Source: Microvirga sp. ACRRW (GTDB lineage: Bacteria; Pseudomonadota; Alphaproteobacteria; Rhizobiales; Beijerinckiaceae). Taken from it: 64,000 nucleotides of DNA. The notes beneath the pieces were generated by a model. The model did no database searches. It had not been told where the DNA came from and saw only the letters and a program-made list of their open reading frames with translations. The position numbers and the translations under genes are program-made. Of the stretch, positions 8,207 through 18,532 are shown one piece after another. Location of the stretch: the NCBI RefSeq assembly GCF_022346925.1, contig NZ_JAKRNJ010000003.1, positions 496,001-560,000 on the forward strand. Direction: 5' to 3'. Numbering within the stretch: the first letter of the stretch is position 1; each line of letters opens with the position of its first letter.

Positions 8207-9157
8207 TTAGAACGGCGAGTTGGGGAAGTAGTGGTTCTTCGCGTTGTCCTTCGTGATCAACTCGGCGTTGAGCACGTAGGTGCCGCGCATGGGCGCATTG
8301 GTGTAGAACTGCGCCGCGGTGACGCCCATGGCCGTGGAGATCATCGACGGCGGATAGGATACGTCTGCGGGGATCATCTTGTCGCCGTCCATGACCTTCT
8401 TGATCATGTCCTTCATGCCTGCACCGCCGAGCACGAACTTGATGTCCTCGCGCTTGGCCTGGCGGATCGCTTCCATGATGCCGAGCGCCATGTCGTCGTC
8501 GGAGGCCCACACGGCGTCGATCTTCGGATGCTTGGACAGGAAGTCCTGCATCACCTTGAAGGCGTCGTCACGGTTCCAGTTGGCGTATTGCTTGTCGATC
8601 ACCTTCACGCCGGAGCCTTCGAGGGCCTTCTCGAAATTGGACACGCGCTCCTCGTCGATCACGGTCGGAATGCCGCGGAAGACGACGACGTTGCCCTGCT
8701 TCAGGTTGTCGACGAAATACTTGCCCGCCACGCGTCCGAATTCGGGGTTGTTGCCCGCAACGTAGATGTCCTGGATCGAAGGATCCTTCAGGCCGCGATC
8801 TACGATGGTGACGAAGGTACCGCGCTTCTTGATCTCGCGCATGGGGTTCGTCAGCTCGTCCGAGTTGAACGGCAGAACCACGAGAGCGTCCACTTTCTGC
8901 GAGGTGAGGTCGTCGAGGGCGTTCGCCTGCGCTGCACCGTCCGGCGAGGTCTTCACGATCACCTTGAGGCCGGGATAGCCCTTCTCGAGGGCCTTGGCGG
9001 TTTCCTGCGCGTGATAGACGACGCCGCCGGTCCAGCCGTGGGTGGCGGCCGGAATCGAGACGCCGATCGTCACATTCTTCTGCTGGGCCATCGCACCGGT
9101 GGCGACGCCCGTCATCAGGCCCGCCGCGAGAGCGATCTTCAGTGCTGTAGCTTTCAT
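8207..9157 (-). CDS. Sugar ABC transporter substrate-binding protein (RbsB type)
   Basis: This 316-residue periplasmic-binding protein of the ribose/galactose group (Periplasmic_binding_4) has a Sec signal peptide, MKATALKIALAAGLMTGVATGAMAQQ by pattern, cleaved near residue 23. The mature part begins VTIGVSIPAATHGWTGGV, the first strand and sugar-contact loop. It continues with NALDDLTSQKVDALVVLPFN and VWASDDDMALGIMEAI, the usual hinge and second-lobe segments. The start was set at the ATG at 9155-9157 because GGGAGGAA precedes it; a longer in-frame ORF exists. It supplies substrate to the permease and ATPase encoded just upstream. The ligand is an unidentified sugar or polyol. Confidence 0.93.
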   Translation of the reverse strand: MKATALKIALAAGLMTGVATGAMAQQKNVTIGVSIPAATHGWTGGVVYHAQETAKALEKGYPGLKVIVKTSPDGAAQANALDDLTSQKVDALVVLPFNSDELTNPMREIKKRGTFVTIVDRGLKDPSIQDIYVAGNNPEFGRVAGKYFVDNLKQGNVVVFRGIPTVIDEERVSNFEKALEGSGVKVIDKQYANWNRDDAFKVMQDFLSKHPKIDAVWASDDDMALGIMEAIRQAKREDIKFVLGGAGMKDMIKKVMDGDKMIPADVSYPPSMISTAMGVTAAQFYTNAPMRGTYVLNAELITKDNAKNHYFPNSPF

Positions 9158-9220
9158 CCGTTCCTCCCTAGAGGGTTGTTTTGAGCCCATGAGTTCTTGC
9201 CGGTGGGCTTAGTTCCGGCT

Positions 9221-10219
9221 TCATCGCCCGCGGTGGACTGACCGCTGCAAGAGCATGGCGATAATGATGATGGCGCCCTGAACCGCTCCCACGAGAAACT
9301 CGGAGACGAAATTCGACAGCACCATGATATTGGCGACGAGTTCCAGGATGATGGCGCCGACCACCGTGCCCCAGATGCGGCCGACGCCGCCCTTGAGCGC
9401 AGTGCCGCCGATGACCACGGCGGTGATGGCCTGGAGCTCCCAGAGCAAGCCGGTGGTGGGCGTGGCCGAACCGAGACGCGGCACGTAAACCAGCACCGCG
9501 ATGCCGACGCAGATGCCCTGGATGATGTAGGTGAGGGTGCGCACGCGCCAGATCGGCACGCCGGAATAACGCGCCACGTCCTCGTTGGAACCGAGCGCCA
9601 CCACATGACGGCCGAAGGATGTGCGGTAGAGGATCAGCGCGCCGATGGCGGCAACCACGATGAACGCGATGATCGGCACCGGAATGCCGAAGACGCTGCC
9701 GAAATAAACCGGGCGATAAAGCTCGCGCAGCTCGAAATTGCGCATGGTGATGGTGCCGCCCGCTGCCAGCCAGATGACGAGCGAACGGTAGATGCCCATG
9801 GTGCCGAGCGTCACGATGAAGGGTTCTATTCGCCCGAAGGTGACGATAAGCCCGTTGGCCAGCCCGCAGGCCGCGCTGAGCGCGATGGCGGCCAGCATGC
9901 CGAGGGCCAGCGTTCCCATGTCCCCGCCGCCGAGATTGTTCAGGGTCAGGATCATCACGCCTGCGGTGAGCGCCGCCATGGAGCCGACCGAGAGATCGAG
10001 CCCGCCGCCTGCGATCACGAAGGTGGCACCGACCGCGATGATGGCGATGAAAGCCGAGCGCGTGACGACGTTGAGAATGTTCGACGCGGTCAAGAAGTCG
10101 GGATTGATGAGCGCGCCCGCAATCGCGAGCGCAATGAGCGCGATGAAGGGCGAGAGCGCCCGCATGTCGAGTTTGAACTTGCGCTTCTCGGCGCCGGTGC
10201 GAAGCACGGTTTCGGTCAT
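9221..10219 (-). CDS. Sugar ABC transporter permease (RbsC type)
   Basis: This 332-residue inner-membrane permease of the branched-chain amino acid/ribose permease family has about 8-10 hydrophobic segments. It includes the family signature near ALGSNEDVARYSGVPIWRVR and the glycine-rich helix TAVVIGGTALKGGVGRIWGT. The reading frame overlaps the upstream ATPase gene by 4 bp (ATGA), showing translational coupling. The binding-protein gene follows 63 bp downstream. It forms the transmembrane channel of the sugar importer. Confidence 0.93.
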   Translation of the reverse strand: MTETVLRTGAEKRKFKLDMRALSPFIALIALAIAGALINPDFLTASNILNVVTRSAFIAIIAVGATFVIAGGGLDLSVGSMAALTAGVMILTLNNLGGGDMGTLALGMLAAIALSAACGLANGLIVTFGRIEPFIVTLGTMGIYRSLVIWLAAGGTITMRNFELRELYRPVYFGSVFGIPVPIIAFIVVAAIGALILYRTSFGRHVVALGSNEDVARYSGVPIWRVRTLTYIIQGICVGIAVLVYVPRLGSATPTTGLLWELQAITAVVIGGTALKGGVGRIWGTVVGAIILELVANIMVLSNFVSEFLVGAVQGAIIIIAMLLQRSVHRGR

Positions 10220-11736
10220 GCGTGGCCCGCGGCGATTTCCGCCGCCCTTTCTTCATGAACGCCAGTGGCGAGGTAAACGATGGAATCTTCGGACAAATCG
10301 GCTTGGGGCACTTCGCCCGCGATGCGCCCGTTGCGCATCACCACGACCCGGTGGCAGAGGCCGATCAGCTCCTGCATCTCGGACGAGATGACGACGACCG
10401 AGAGACCGTTTTCCGCAAGCCCGGCGATGAACCGGTAGATCTGCTCCTTGGTGCCGATATCGACGCCGCGCGTGGGCTCATCGATGATGATGACGCGCGG
10501 GTTGAGAAGCATCATCTTGGCGAGCAGCAGCTTCTGCTGGTTGCCGCCGGAAAGCTGCCCCGCCAGGAGGTCGCGGGCCCGGGTGCGGATGTCGAAATCC
10601 TTGATCGCGCCATCGAGCGCCTTCTCCTCCGCGCCTACATCGATGAACGAGCCGCGGGTGAACTTGTCGAGGGCGGCAAGAGAGAGATTGACGCGAAGGT
10701 TCTGCTGCAAGAGCAGGCCTTTGCCCTTGCGGTCTTCCGAGAGATAGACGATGCCCGCCGCCATGGCCTCGCGTGCATCGCGGAAATGAACGCTTTCGCC
10801 TCTGAGAGAGATCTTGCCCTGGCTTGGGCGCAAGCCGACGATGCCCTCGAACAGTTCCGTGCGGCCGGCGCCGATCAGGCCGCCGAAGCCCAGGATCTCG
10901 CCGCGCTTCAAGGTGAAGGACGCATGCTCCACATAGCCGGGCACCACCATGTCGCTGACCGAGAGAATGACCTGGTCGGAGGCGGTGGCAGGCTTGTCGG
11001 GATAGAGTTTCGACATGTCGCGCCCGACCATGAGGCGCGCCATTTCGAGCGGCTCCAGACCTTCGATGTCGCGCGTCACGATATGGCGGCCGTCGCGCAG
11101 GACCGTGACACGGTCGGCAACCGCCTTCACCTCATTGAGGCGGTGGGAGATGTAGAGCACCGCCACACCGTGCTCGCGCAGCTTGCGGATGATGGTGAAC
11201 AGGCTTTCCGCCTCGATGGGCGTGAGAACGGCGGTGGGCTCGTCGAAGGCGACGAGCTTGTGCGGTACGAGAAGTGCGCGGGCGATCTGCACGAGCTGCC
11301 GGTCGGCGATGGAGAGGCGGTGTACCGCGATATCCGGATCGATATGCGTGCCGAGCTCTGCCAAGATGCCGCGCGTGCGCTCGCGCATAGCCCTGTCGTC
11401 CACGAAGCCGAAGCGCTTGATCTCGCGGCCAAGAAACAGGTTCTGTGCGACCGTCAGATCCGGCGCGAGCAGGATTTCCTGATGCACGAGAACGATGCCA
11501 TGGGCTTCGGCGTCAACGGGGCCGGAAAAGGTGATCGGCTGGCCCTGCAAATGCAGCTGGCCCTTGGTCGGCGCGATATGGCCTGAGAGAATGCGCATGA
11601 GGGTCGACTTGCCCGCGCCGTTCTCGCCGATGATGGCGTGAACCTCGCCGGGCCTCAGGTCGAGCGAAATGCCGCTCAAGACCTCGTTCGGTCCGAAGGA
11701 TTTGGAAATGTTCTCTGCGCGAAGAACGGAATCCAT
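10216..11736 (-). CDS. Sugar ABC transporter ATPase with two ABC domains (RbsA type)
   Basis: This 506-residue duplicated ATPase has the normal length for RbsA/MglA/XylG. Domain one has Walker A GENGAGKST (about 37-45), a degenerate signature (LSIADRQLVQIA) and Walker B VAFDEPT. Domain two has GLIGAGRTE in place of a strict Walker A, the signature LSGGNQQK and Walker B IIIDEPTRGVD. This asymmetry is normal for the family. It is the first gene of the sugar operon and starts 201 bp from a LacI-type operator on the divergent promoter. Confidence 0.94.
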   Translation of the reverse strand: MDSVLRAENISKSFGPNEVLSGISLDLRPGEVHAIIGENGAGKSTLMRILSGHIAPTKGQLHLQGQPITFSGPVDAEAHGIVLVHQEILLAPDLTVAQNLFLGREIKRFGFVDDRAMRERTRGILAELGTHIDPDIAVHRLSIADRQLVQIARALLVPHKLVAFDEPTAVLTPIEAESLFTIIRKLREHGVAVLYISHRLNEVKAVADRVTVLRDGRHIVTRDIEGLEPLEMARLMVGRDMSKLYPDKPATASDQVILSVSDMVVPGYVEHASFTLKRGEILGFGGLIGAGRTELFEGIVGLRPSQGKISLRGESVHFRDAREAMAAGIVYLSEDRKGKGLLLQQNLRVNLSLAALDKFTRGSFIDVGAEEKALDGAIKDFDIRTRARDLLAGQLSGGNQQKLLLAKMMLLNPRVIIIDEPTRGVDIGTKEQIYRFIAGLAENGLSVVVISSEMQELIGLCHRVVVMRNGRIAGEVPQADLSEDSIVYLATGVHEERAAEIAAGHA

Positions 11737-11936
11737 GCGCGGCTCCGAGTAGACACAACATTAAGCGACACCGTTCGCTGCCGCGGTCGCGGCAGCGTTG
11801 GTTCAAAGCGATCAGGGGGTGGCGGTCAGCAGGATAAAGCGCGTGCTGGCATTCATTTTCCTCCGGCCTTTTGGGGCGCCCTCTGGTGGGGCGTCTTTTA
11901 TCGAACTAGGAGCATTCCATTGATTGGCAATGCCAC

Positions 11937-11954
11937 CATGTAAACGATTACATG
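11937..11954. promoter_or_regulatory. LacI-type operator in the divergent sugar promoter
   Basis: The 18-bp site CATGTAAACGATTACATG is palindromic at 16 of 18 positions with the central CG typical of LacI/GalR operators (TGTAA-N-CG-N-TTACA). It lies 56 bp before the LacI gene and 201 bp before the ATPase gene. A second short palindrome, TGGCA-A-TGCCA at 11925-11935, sits beside it. The site probably controls the transport operon and autoregulates the regulator. Confidence 0.8.
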
Positions 11955-12009
11955 GGCACTTTACCGCAACGGCACGTTCTGTCAAACAGGACCAAGGTAG
12001 GGGAGGATC

Positions 12010-13128
12010 ATGGACGAAAGTGGGTCTTCAGGCAGGCTGGAGCAGGATTATGCTTCCGGTCATCGCGCGGTGCGCATTCACGATGTGGCGAGGCTTGCGG
12101 AAGTTTCGACCGCCACGGTGAGCCGCGCGCTGGCAACCCCTGAGCGCGTCTCGCCGGAAGCGCGCGCCCGGGTGCTGGAGGCCATCGCCAAGACGGGCTA
12201 TGTGCCCAATCCCGCAGCGCGTTCCCTCCGCTCCCAGAAAACCTACATGGTGCTCGTCGTCCTGCCGGACCTGTCGAACACGTTCTTCTCCAAGATCCTG
12301 CGCGGGATCGAGGAGCGATTGTTCGAGGCAGGCTACGGCATGATCATCAGTGATCTCGACGGCTCGCCCGAGAAGGAGGCGCATTTTGCAGCCTTTATCG
12401 CCGCAGGGCGCGTCGATGGCGCGATTCTTCTCAACGGGCACCTGTTCGGCCAGATCCGTGACGGGGAGGGGCCGCCCGACAAGGCCGGCATTCCGCTCGT
12501 GGCACTCTGCGAGGCCATTCCCTCAGCTGACATTCCCCAGATCGAAATCGACAACCGGTCGGCTGCCAGTCGCATGACACAACATCTCGCATCATTGGGG
12601 CACCGCAGCATCGCTTATGTCAGCGGGCCGGAGAGCAACATTCTCGAGCGCGAGCGCTTCCTGGGATATCAGGACGGCCTCAGGGCGGCAGGCCTGCCTT
12701 TCGATCCGGAATTGGTGCTTCCAGGCGACTACACCATCGAGGCCGGCGTGGCGGCAGGGGAAAACCTCGTCGCCCGCTCGACACGGCCATCCGCCGTTTT
12801 CTGCACCAGCGATGAAATGGCCATCGGCCTCATGCGCACGCTGTTGTCAGCAGGCCTGAGGGTTCCTGACGATATTTCGGTGGCGGGTTTCGACGATATC
12901 GAATTCGCGGCCGTTGCCGAGCCTGCGCTGACCACGATCCATCAGCCGCGTCGGGAATTGGGGCAGGCGGCAGCCTCCGTCCTCATCGATCTCCTGCAGG
13001 GACGATCTTCGCCCAAGCACATCCGTCTAGAGACGGAGCTCGTGTTCCGCGACAGCGTCGCTGCGCCTCAGAACATGGAGAAGGCGCCCGCGAAGACCAC
13101 GAGGACAAGGGCGATGAAGCCCACATAG
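12010..13128 (+). CDS. LacI-family transcriptional regulator
   Basis: This 372-residue regulator has the LacI headpiece after a 20-residue extension: RIHDVARLAEVSTATVSRAL (about 22-41), then the hinge YVPNPAARSLRSQKTY. The periplasmic-binding-like sensor domain follows, with CTSDEMAIGLM and ISVAGFDDIEFA late in the protein. The start ATG follows GGGGAGGATC. It is divergent from the sugar ABC operon and flanks a matching operator, so it most likely represses that operon until the sugar or a metabolite binds. The last 20 codons overlap a convergent minus-strand gene, and this C-terminal tail (NMEKAPAKTTRTRAMKPT) is not typical of the family. Confidence 0.93.
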   Translation: MDESGSSGRLEQDYASGHRAVRIHDVARLAEVSTATVSRALATPERVSPEARARVLEAIAKTGYVPNPAARSLRSQKTYMVLVVLPDLSNTFFSKILRGIEERLFEAGYGMIISDLDGSPEKEAHFAAFIAAGRVDGAILLNGHLFGQIRDGEGPPDKAGIPLVALCEAIPSADIPQIEIDNRSAASRMTQHLASLGHRSIAYVSGPESNILERERFLGYQDGLRAAGLPFDPELVLPGDYTIEAGVAAGENLVARSTRPSAVFCTSDEMAIGLMRTLLSAGLRVPDDISVAGFDDIEFAAVAEPALTTIHQPRRELGQAAASVLIDLLQGRSSPKHIRLETELVFRDSVAAPQNMEKAPAKTTRTRAMKPT

Positions 13129-13448
13129 GCATAAAGCGCCTTGCGAGAGTTCTGGTGGGCGTAGCTGTCCTTGTCGTTGTCGTTCTTCCAGCGATCCACA
13201 CTCTCCTGGCGGCGCGCGAGGTCGACTTGCTCAGGACTCGGCGAAGTGCCGGCGGCCTCGTCATCCGTGCCGAGAGGTGACAATCCAGGGTCGAGGACCG
13301 GGTTCTTGTCGCCCGTACGCCCACTATCGATGTCACCTTTCAGCTGCGCCGAGGTCGAGCCTGCCGTCATAGGCGGCGCGGCCACCGGCATGATGGTGTA
13401 CGTGCGCGGAATATCTCTATCGTTCGGTTTATCTGAGCGGGTCGCCAT
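13068..13448 (-). CDS. Small C-tail-anchored membrane protein, unknown function
   Basis: This 126-residue protein has a long polar, probably disordered N-terminal part (MATRSDKPNDRDIPRTY onward) and one C-terminal hydrophobic segment, ALYAYVGFIALVLVVFAGAF, just before the stop. This would anchor it in the membrane with the bulk in the cytoplasm. The ATG at 13446-13448 was chosen because GGGAGAG precedes it; the frame stays open 31 codons further upstream. The 3' end overlaps the LacI gene tail-to-tail by 61 bp. I do not recognise a family. Confidence 0.6.
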   Translation of the reverse strand: MATRSDKPNDRDIPRTYTIMPVAAPPMTAGSTSAQLKGDIDSGRTGDKNPVLDPGLSPLGTDDEAAGTSPSPEQVDLARRQESVDRWKNDNDKDSYAHQNSRKALYAYVGFIALVLVVFAGAFSMF

Positions 13449-13543
13449 TAAACTCTCCCGGGGTCCTTCGGGTGGAAAACCGCCGGGAATGCACGAGGTT
13501 CCTGGAAGGAGCCTCCGCACCTCAACCCATTCTTCGGACAAGA

Positions 13544-13636
13544 AAAAAGGCCGCTGTCACCAGCGGCCCGAAGTTTAGGGAGGAAACGCCCAAGAAGGGC
13601 AGCAACACTGCGACGCCAATCGCCGTGCTGCACTGC
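13544..13636 (-). ncRNA. mmgR: MmgR/suhB-like (alpha-r8) small RNA
   Basis: The minus strand carries TTTCCTCCCT (complement of 13577-13586) in a single-stranded stretch between two hairpins. From memory, this decamer is the conserved core of the alphaproteobacterial MmgR/suhB (alpha-r8) sRNA family. Upstream of it is a small GCCC-TTCTT-GGGC hairpin and a longer imperfect stem. Downstream is the terminator stem GGCCGCTG / CAGCGGCC (13549-13568) followed by six T. A plausible promoter is CTTGCG, 17 bp, TTACTT, placing the 5' end near 13636. No protein gene on this strand would otherwise use the terminator. MmgR in Sinorhizobium limits polyhydroxybutyrate storage; that role here is by analogy. 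Confidence 0.75.
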
Positions 13637-13791
13637 AATAAGTAAGGATTGCCCAATAAAACCGCAAGATTAAAAGGTCAGCATAACTGCCCAATTTTTC
13701 GCCTCTTTAAAAGGCAGGCCCAGCAAGGCGAAATGAGCAGATTTTGGGATAAGCTGATGAAAATTGATGCAACATTGCTACGGGAGCCGCC

Positions 13792-14205
13792 ATGCCGAAG
13801 CTGAACGCAATCCTCGAAACCGCTCTTTATGTAGACGACTTGGCCCGCGCTAAGACCTTCTATGAAAGCGATCTTGGTCTGCCGCTTCTCATGGAAAACA
13901 AGCGCATGTGCGCCTTCGATGTGGGTGGTCGAAGCGTCCTCCTGCTTTTCCTGCGTGGAGCTTCCGCCGAGGACATGGCAATGCCGAGCGGCACTATCCC
14001 GGGCCATGATGGGCATGGACCGCTTCACATGTGTTTTGCCATCGAGCCTGATGAGCTTGCCGCTTGGGAAGAGAGACTGCGTGAGCGCGATATTCCAGTT
14101 GCGAGCCGAGTGACGTGGTCGCGCGGCGGCACGAGCATCTATTTTCACGATCCCGACGGACACGTGATGGAACTGGCAACGCCCGGTCTATGGGCGACCT
14201 ATTGA
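13792..14205 (+). CDS. VOC/glyoxalase-family protein
   Basis: This 137-residue vicinal-oxygen-chelate protein has paired beta-alpha-beta-beta-beta modules. The first starts AILETALYVDDLARAKTFYE and the second HMCFAIEPDELAAWEERL. The end SIYFHDPDGHVMELATPGLW carries the conserved late Glu, and the His in PLHMCF is a second likely metal ligand. Members act as glyoxalases, dioxygenases or antibiotic-binding proteins; nothing here selects one. It stands alone between a candidate sRNA and phosphoglucomutase, with GGGAGCC before the start. Confidence 0.85.
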   Translation: MPKLNAILETALYVDDLARAKTFYESDLGLPLLMENKRMCAFDVGGRSVLLLFLRGASAEDMAMPSGTIPGHDGHGPLHMCFAIEPDELAAWEERLRERDIPVASRVTWSRGGTSIYFHDPDGHVMELATPGLWATY

Positions 14206-14226
14206 TCGCCCATAGGAACGAGCACG

Positions 14227-15987
<1,761 letters not shown>

Positions 15988-16136
15988 CTATCTCGGGAGT
16001 GGAGCGCCTTTCTTTCCCGAAGGGTATGGTTAAGAGCGGCCTCGTCAGCCCCTGACAATTTGCCCGTCCGAGGACCCTCGTCCCCGGGCGCAACCCATGC
16101 CATAAGGCCGCCGCAACTGCTTTAGGCCTTGGAATT

Positions 16137-17759
16137 ATGATTCGCGTCGAGAACGTCAGCAAACAGAACAGCCACCGCATCCTCTTCATCGAGGCTGCCG
16201 CCACTCTTCAGAAGGGCGAGAAGGTCGGCCTCGTGGGTCCGAACGGCGCGGGCAAGACGACGCTTTTCCGCATGATCACCAAGGAGGAGCAGCCCGACGA
16301 GGGCCAGGTCTCCATCGATCGCGGCGTGACCATCGGCTATTTCAGCCAGGATGTGGGTGAGATGGAAGGCCGCAGCGCTGCTGCCGAGGTGATGAACGGT
16401 GCGGGGCCCGTGAGCGAAGTGGCAGCCGAGCTGAAGCAGCTCGAAGCCGCCATGGCGGACCCGGACCAGGCCGCGAATTTCGACGAGATCATCGCCCGCT
16501 ACGGCGAGGTGCAGGCGCGCTATGAGGAACTCGACGGCTATTCGCTTGAAGGCCGCGCGCGTGAGGTGCTGGCGGGTCTGGGCTTTTCCCAGGAGATGAT
16601 GGACGGCGATGTGGGCGGCCTCTCCGGTGGCTGGAAAATGCGCGTGGCGCTCGGGCGCATTCTGCTGATGCGTCCTGATGCGATGCTCCTCGACGAACCA
16701 AGCAACCACCTCGACCTTGAGAGCCTGATCTGGTTGGAGGAGTTCCTCAAGGGGTATGAGGGCGCGCTGCTCATGACCTCGCACGACCGCGCCTTCATGA
16801 ACCGCATCGTGAACAAGATCATCGAGATCGACGGCGGTTCACTCACCACCTATTCCGGCGATTACGAGTTCTACGAGCAGCAGCGCGCGCTGAATGAGAA
16901 ACAGCAGCAGGCGCAGTTCGAGCGCCAGCAGGCGATGCTCGCGAAGGAAATCAAGTTCATCGAGCGCTTCAAGGCCCGCGCCTCGCATGCCGCGCAGGTG
17001 CAGAGCCGCGTGAAGAAGCTGGATAAGATCGAGCGTGTGGAACCGCCGAAGCGACGCCAGTCGGTCTCCTTCGACTTTCTGCCTGCGCCGCGCTCCGGCG
17101 ACGATGTGATCAGCTTAAAGAATGTGCACAAGAGCTACGGCACGCGCAGCATCTATGAGGGGCTGGACTTCTCCGTAAGCCGTAAGGAGCGCTGGTGCGT
17201 GATGGGCGTGAACGGCGCGGGCAAGTCCACGCTGCTGAAGCTGGTCGCGGGCACTACCGAGCCCAACCAGGGCACAGTCACCATCGGCGCCAGCGTGAAG
17301 ATGGGCTATTTCGCGCAGCACGCCATGGAGGTTCTCGAAGGCGACCGCACGGTGTTCGAGTTCCTGGAGGATTCGTTCCCGCAGGCCGGGCAGGGCTCGC
17401 TGCGCACCCTTGCCGGATGCTTCGGCTTCTCAGGCGACGATGCGGAAAAGAAATGCCGCGTGCTCTCGGGCGGCGAGAAGGCGCGCCTTGTGATGGCGAA
17501 GATGCTTTACGATCCGCCGAACCTGCTGGTGCTCGACGAGCCGACGAACCATCTCGACATGGCTACAAAGGAAATGCTAATCGACGCCTTGTCGAAATAT
17601 GAAGGCACCATGCTCTTCGTCTCGCACGATCGCCACTTCCTGGCAGCGCTCTCCAACCGCGTACTGGAGCTGACGCCCGAGGGGATCCATCAATATGGCG
17701 GCGGCTACACCGAATACGTGGCGCGTACGGGCCAGGAGGCTCCGGGGCTACGGCACTGA
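16137..17759 (+). CDS. ABC-F family ATPase (ribosome-associated type)
   Basis: This 540-residue soluble protein has two ABC domains and no membrane segments. Walker A sequences are GPNGAGKTT (about 34-42) and GVNGAGKST. The signatures are LSGGWKMR and LSGGEKARL, and Walker B is DEPSNHLD and DEPTNHLD. The interdomain linker, about 245-310, is long, charged and Gln-rich, as in translation-factor ABC-F proteins. Members bind the ribosomal E site to aid translation or resist antibiotics. It resembles general housekeeping members rather than a known resistance type. The gene is monocistronic and ends at a strong terminator. Confidence 0.9.
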   Translation: MIRVENVSKQNSHRILFIEAAATLQKGEKVGLVGPNGAGKTTLFRMITKEEQPDEGQVSIDRGVTIGYFSQDVGEMEGRSAAAEVMNGAGPVSEVAAELKQLEAAMADPDQAANFDEIIARYGEVQARYEELDGYSLEGRAREVLAGLGFSQEMMDGDVGGLSGGWKMRVALGRILLMRPDAMLLDEPSNHLDLESLIWLEEFLKGYEGALLMTSHDRAFMNRIVNKIIEIDGGSLTTYSGDYEFYEQQRALNEKQQQAQFERQQAMLAKEIKFIERFKARASHAAQVQSRVKKLDKIERVEPPKRRQSVSFDFLPAPRSGDDVISLKNVHKSYGTRSIYEGLDFSVSRKERWCVMGVNGAGKSTLLKLVAGTTEPNQGTVTIGASVKMGYFAQHAMEVLEGDRTVFEFLEDSFPQAGQGSLRTLAGCFGFSGDDAEKKCRVLSGGEKARLVMAKMLYDPPNLLVLDEPTNHLDMATKEMLIDALSKYEGTMLFVSHDRHFLAALSNRVLELTPEGIHQYGGGYTEYVARTGQEAPGLRH

Positions 17760-17786
17760 ATTTCCGCACGAGCTGAAAGAACAGAA

Positions 17787-17819
17787 AAGGGCACGGGCGA
17801 GAATGTCGCCCGTGCCCTT
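17787..17819. terminator. Bidirectional terminator between ABC-F and UPF0114 genes
   Basis: A perfect 14-bp stem (AAGGGCACGGGCGA / TCGCCCGTGCCCTT) with the 5-nt loop GAATG lies 28 bp after the ABC-F stop and 20 bp past the 3' end of the convergent UPF0114 gene. A-rich sequence on one side and TT on the other allow use in both directions. Confidence 0.8.
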
Positions 17820-17838
17820 CATCATTCTTGGCTTTCGC

Positions 17839-18393
17839 TTAGTGGTCTTTCGCCTGCGTCATCCGGTCGACATAGGCGATGCCGATGGCCGATAGGATGA
17901 AGACGGAATGAATCACCGTCTGCAGGATGATGCCGGCTTCGGTATAGGTGCTTTTCGCCGTGCCGACATAGCCCGCCTCGATGAACGTGCGCAGCAGATG
18001 GATCGACGAAATGCCGATGATCGCCATGGCGAGCTTCACCTTGAGCACGCCGGCATTCACATGGCTCAGCCATTCCGGCTGGTCCGGATGCCCATGCAGG
18101 TGCAGGCGCGACACGAAGGTTTCGTAGCCACCCACGATGACCATGACGAGCAGATTGGAAATCATCACCACGTCGATGAGGCCCAGCACCACCAGCATGA
18201 TCTGCATCTCGCTGAAGTCGGCCGCATGAAGGACGAGGTGCACCAGCTCCTTGAGGAACAGGAAAACGTACACGCACTGGGCGACGATCAGGCCGAGATA
18301 CAGGGGCAGCTGAAGCCAGCGCGAGCTGAAGATGAGAGAAGGCAGGGGCTTGAGAGCAGCCGGCCGGGAGGGCTTGTCGTGAATATGGTCCAT
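17839..18393 (-). CDS. UPF0114 (YqhA-type) integral membrane protein
   Basis: This 184-residue inner-membrane protein matches the TIGR00645/YqhA family by wording: SSRWLQLPLYLGLIVAQCVY, IDVVMISNLLVMVIVGGYE, VKLAMAIIGISSIHLLRTF. There are four hydrophobic segments at about 30-50, 65-90, 118-135 and 150-172. The function of the family is not established. The gene is monocistronic and converges on the ABC-F gene. Confidence 0.85.
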   Translation of the reverse strand: MDHIHDKPSRPAALKPLPSLIFSSRWLQLPLYLGLIVAQCVYVFLFLKELVHLVLHAADFSEMQIMLVVLGLIDVVMISNLLVMVIVGGYETFVSRLHLHGHPDQPEWLSHVNAGVLKVKLAMAIIGISSIHLLRTFIEAGYVGTAKSTYTEAGIILQTVIHSVFILSAIGIAYVDRMTQAKDH

Positions 18394-18532
18394 CGGTCTT
18401 CTGTGATTTTTTGGAGAAGGAAGAGGGGAAGGCGAGGTACGGTGTCAGGCCCGGACATATGATGGCAAAAGCCAAGATACAAGATTGCCCATGCGCCAGC
18501 CGAGAAGCTTACCTCCGAGTCCTTACTTCAAT

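Noticed and set aside
10222-11586. A 454-codon open frame on the plus strand
   Set aside because: It is antisense to the RbsA-type ATPase, whose motifs are all intact, and its composition is the His/Asp/Arg-rich type of GC-rich shadow frames.
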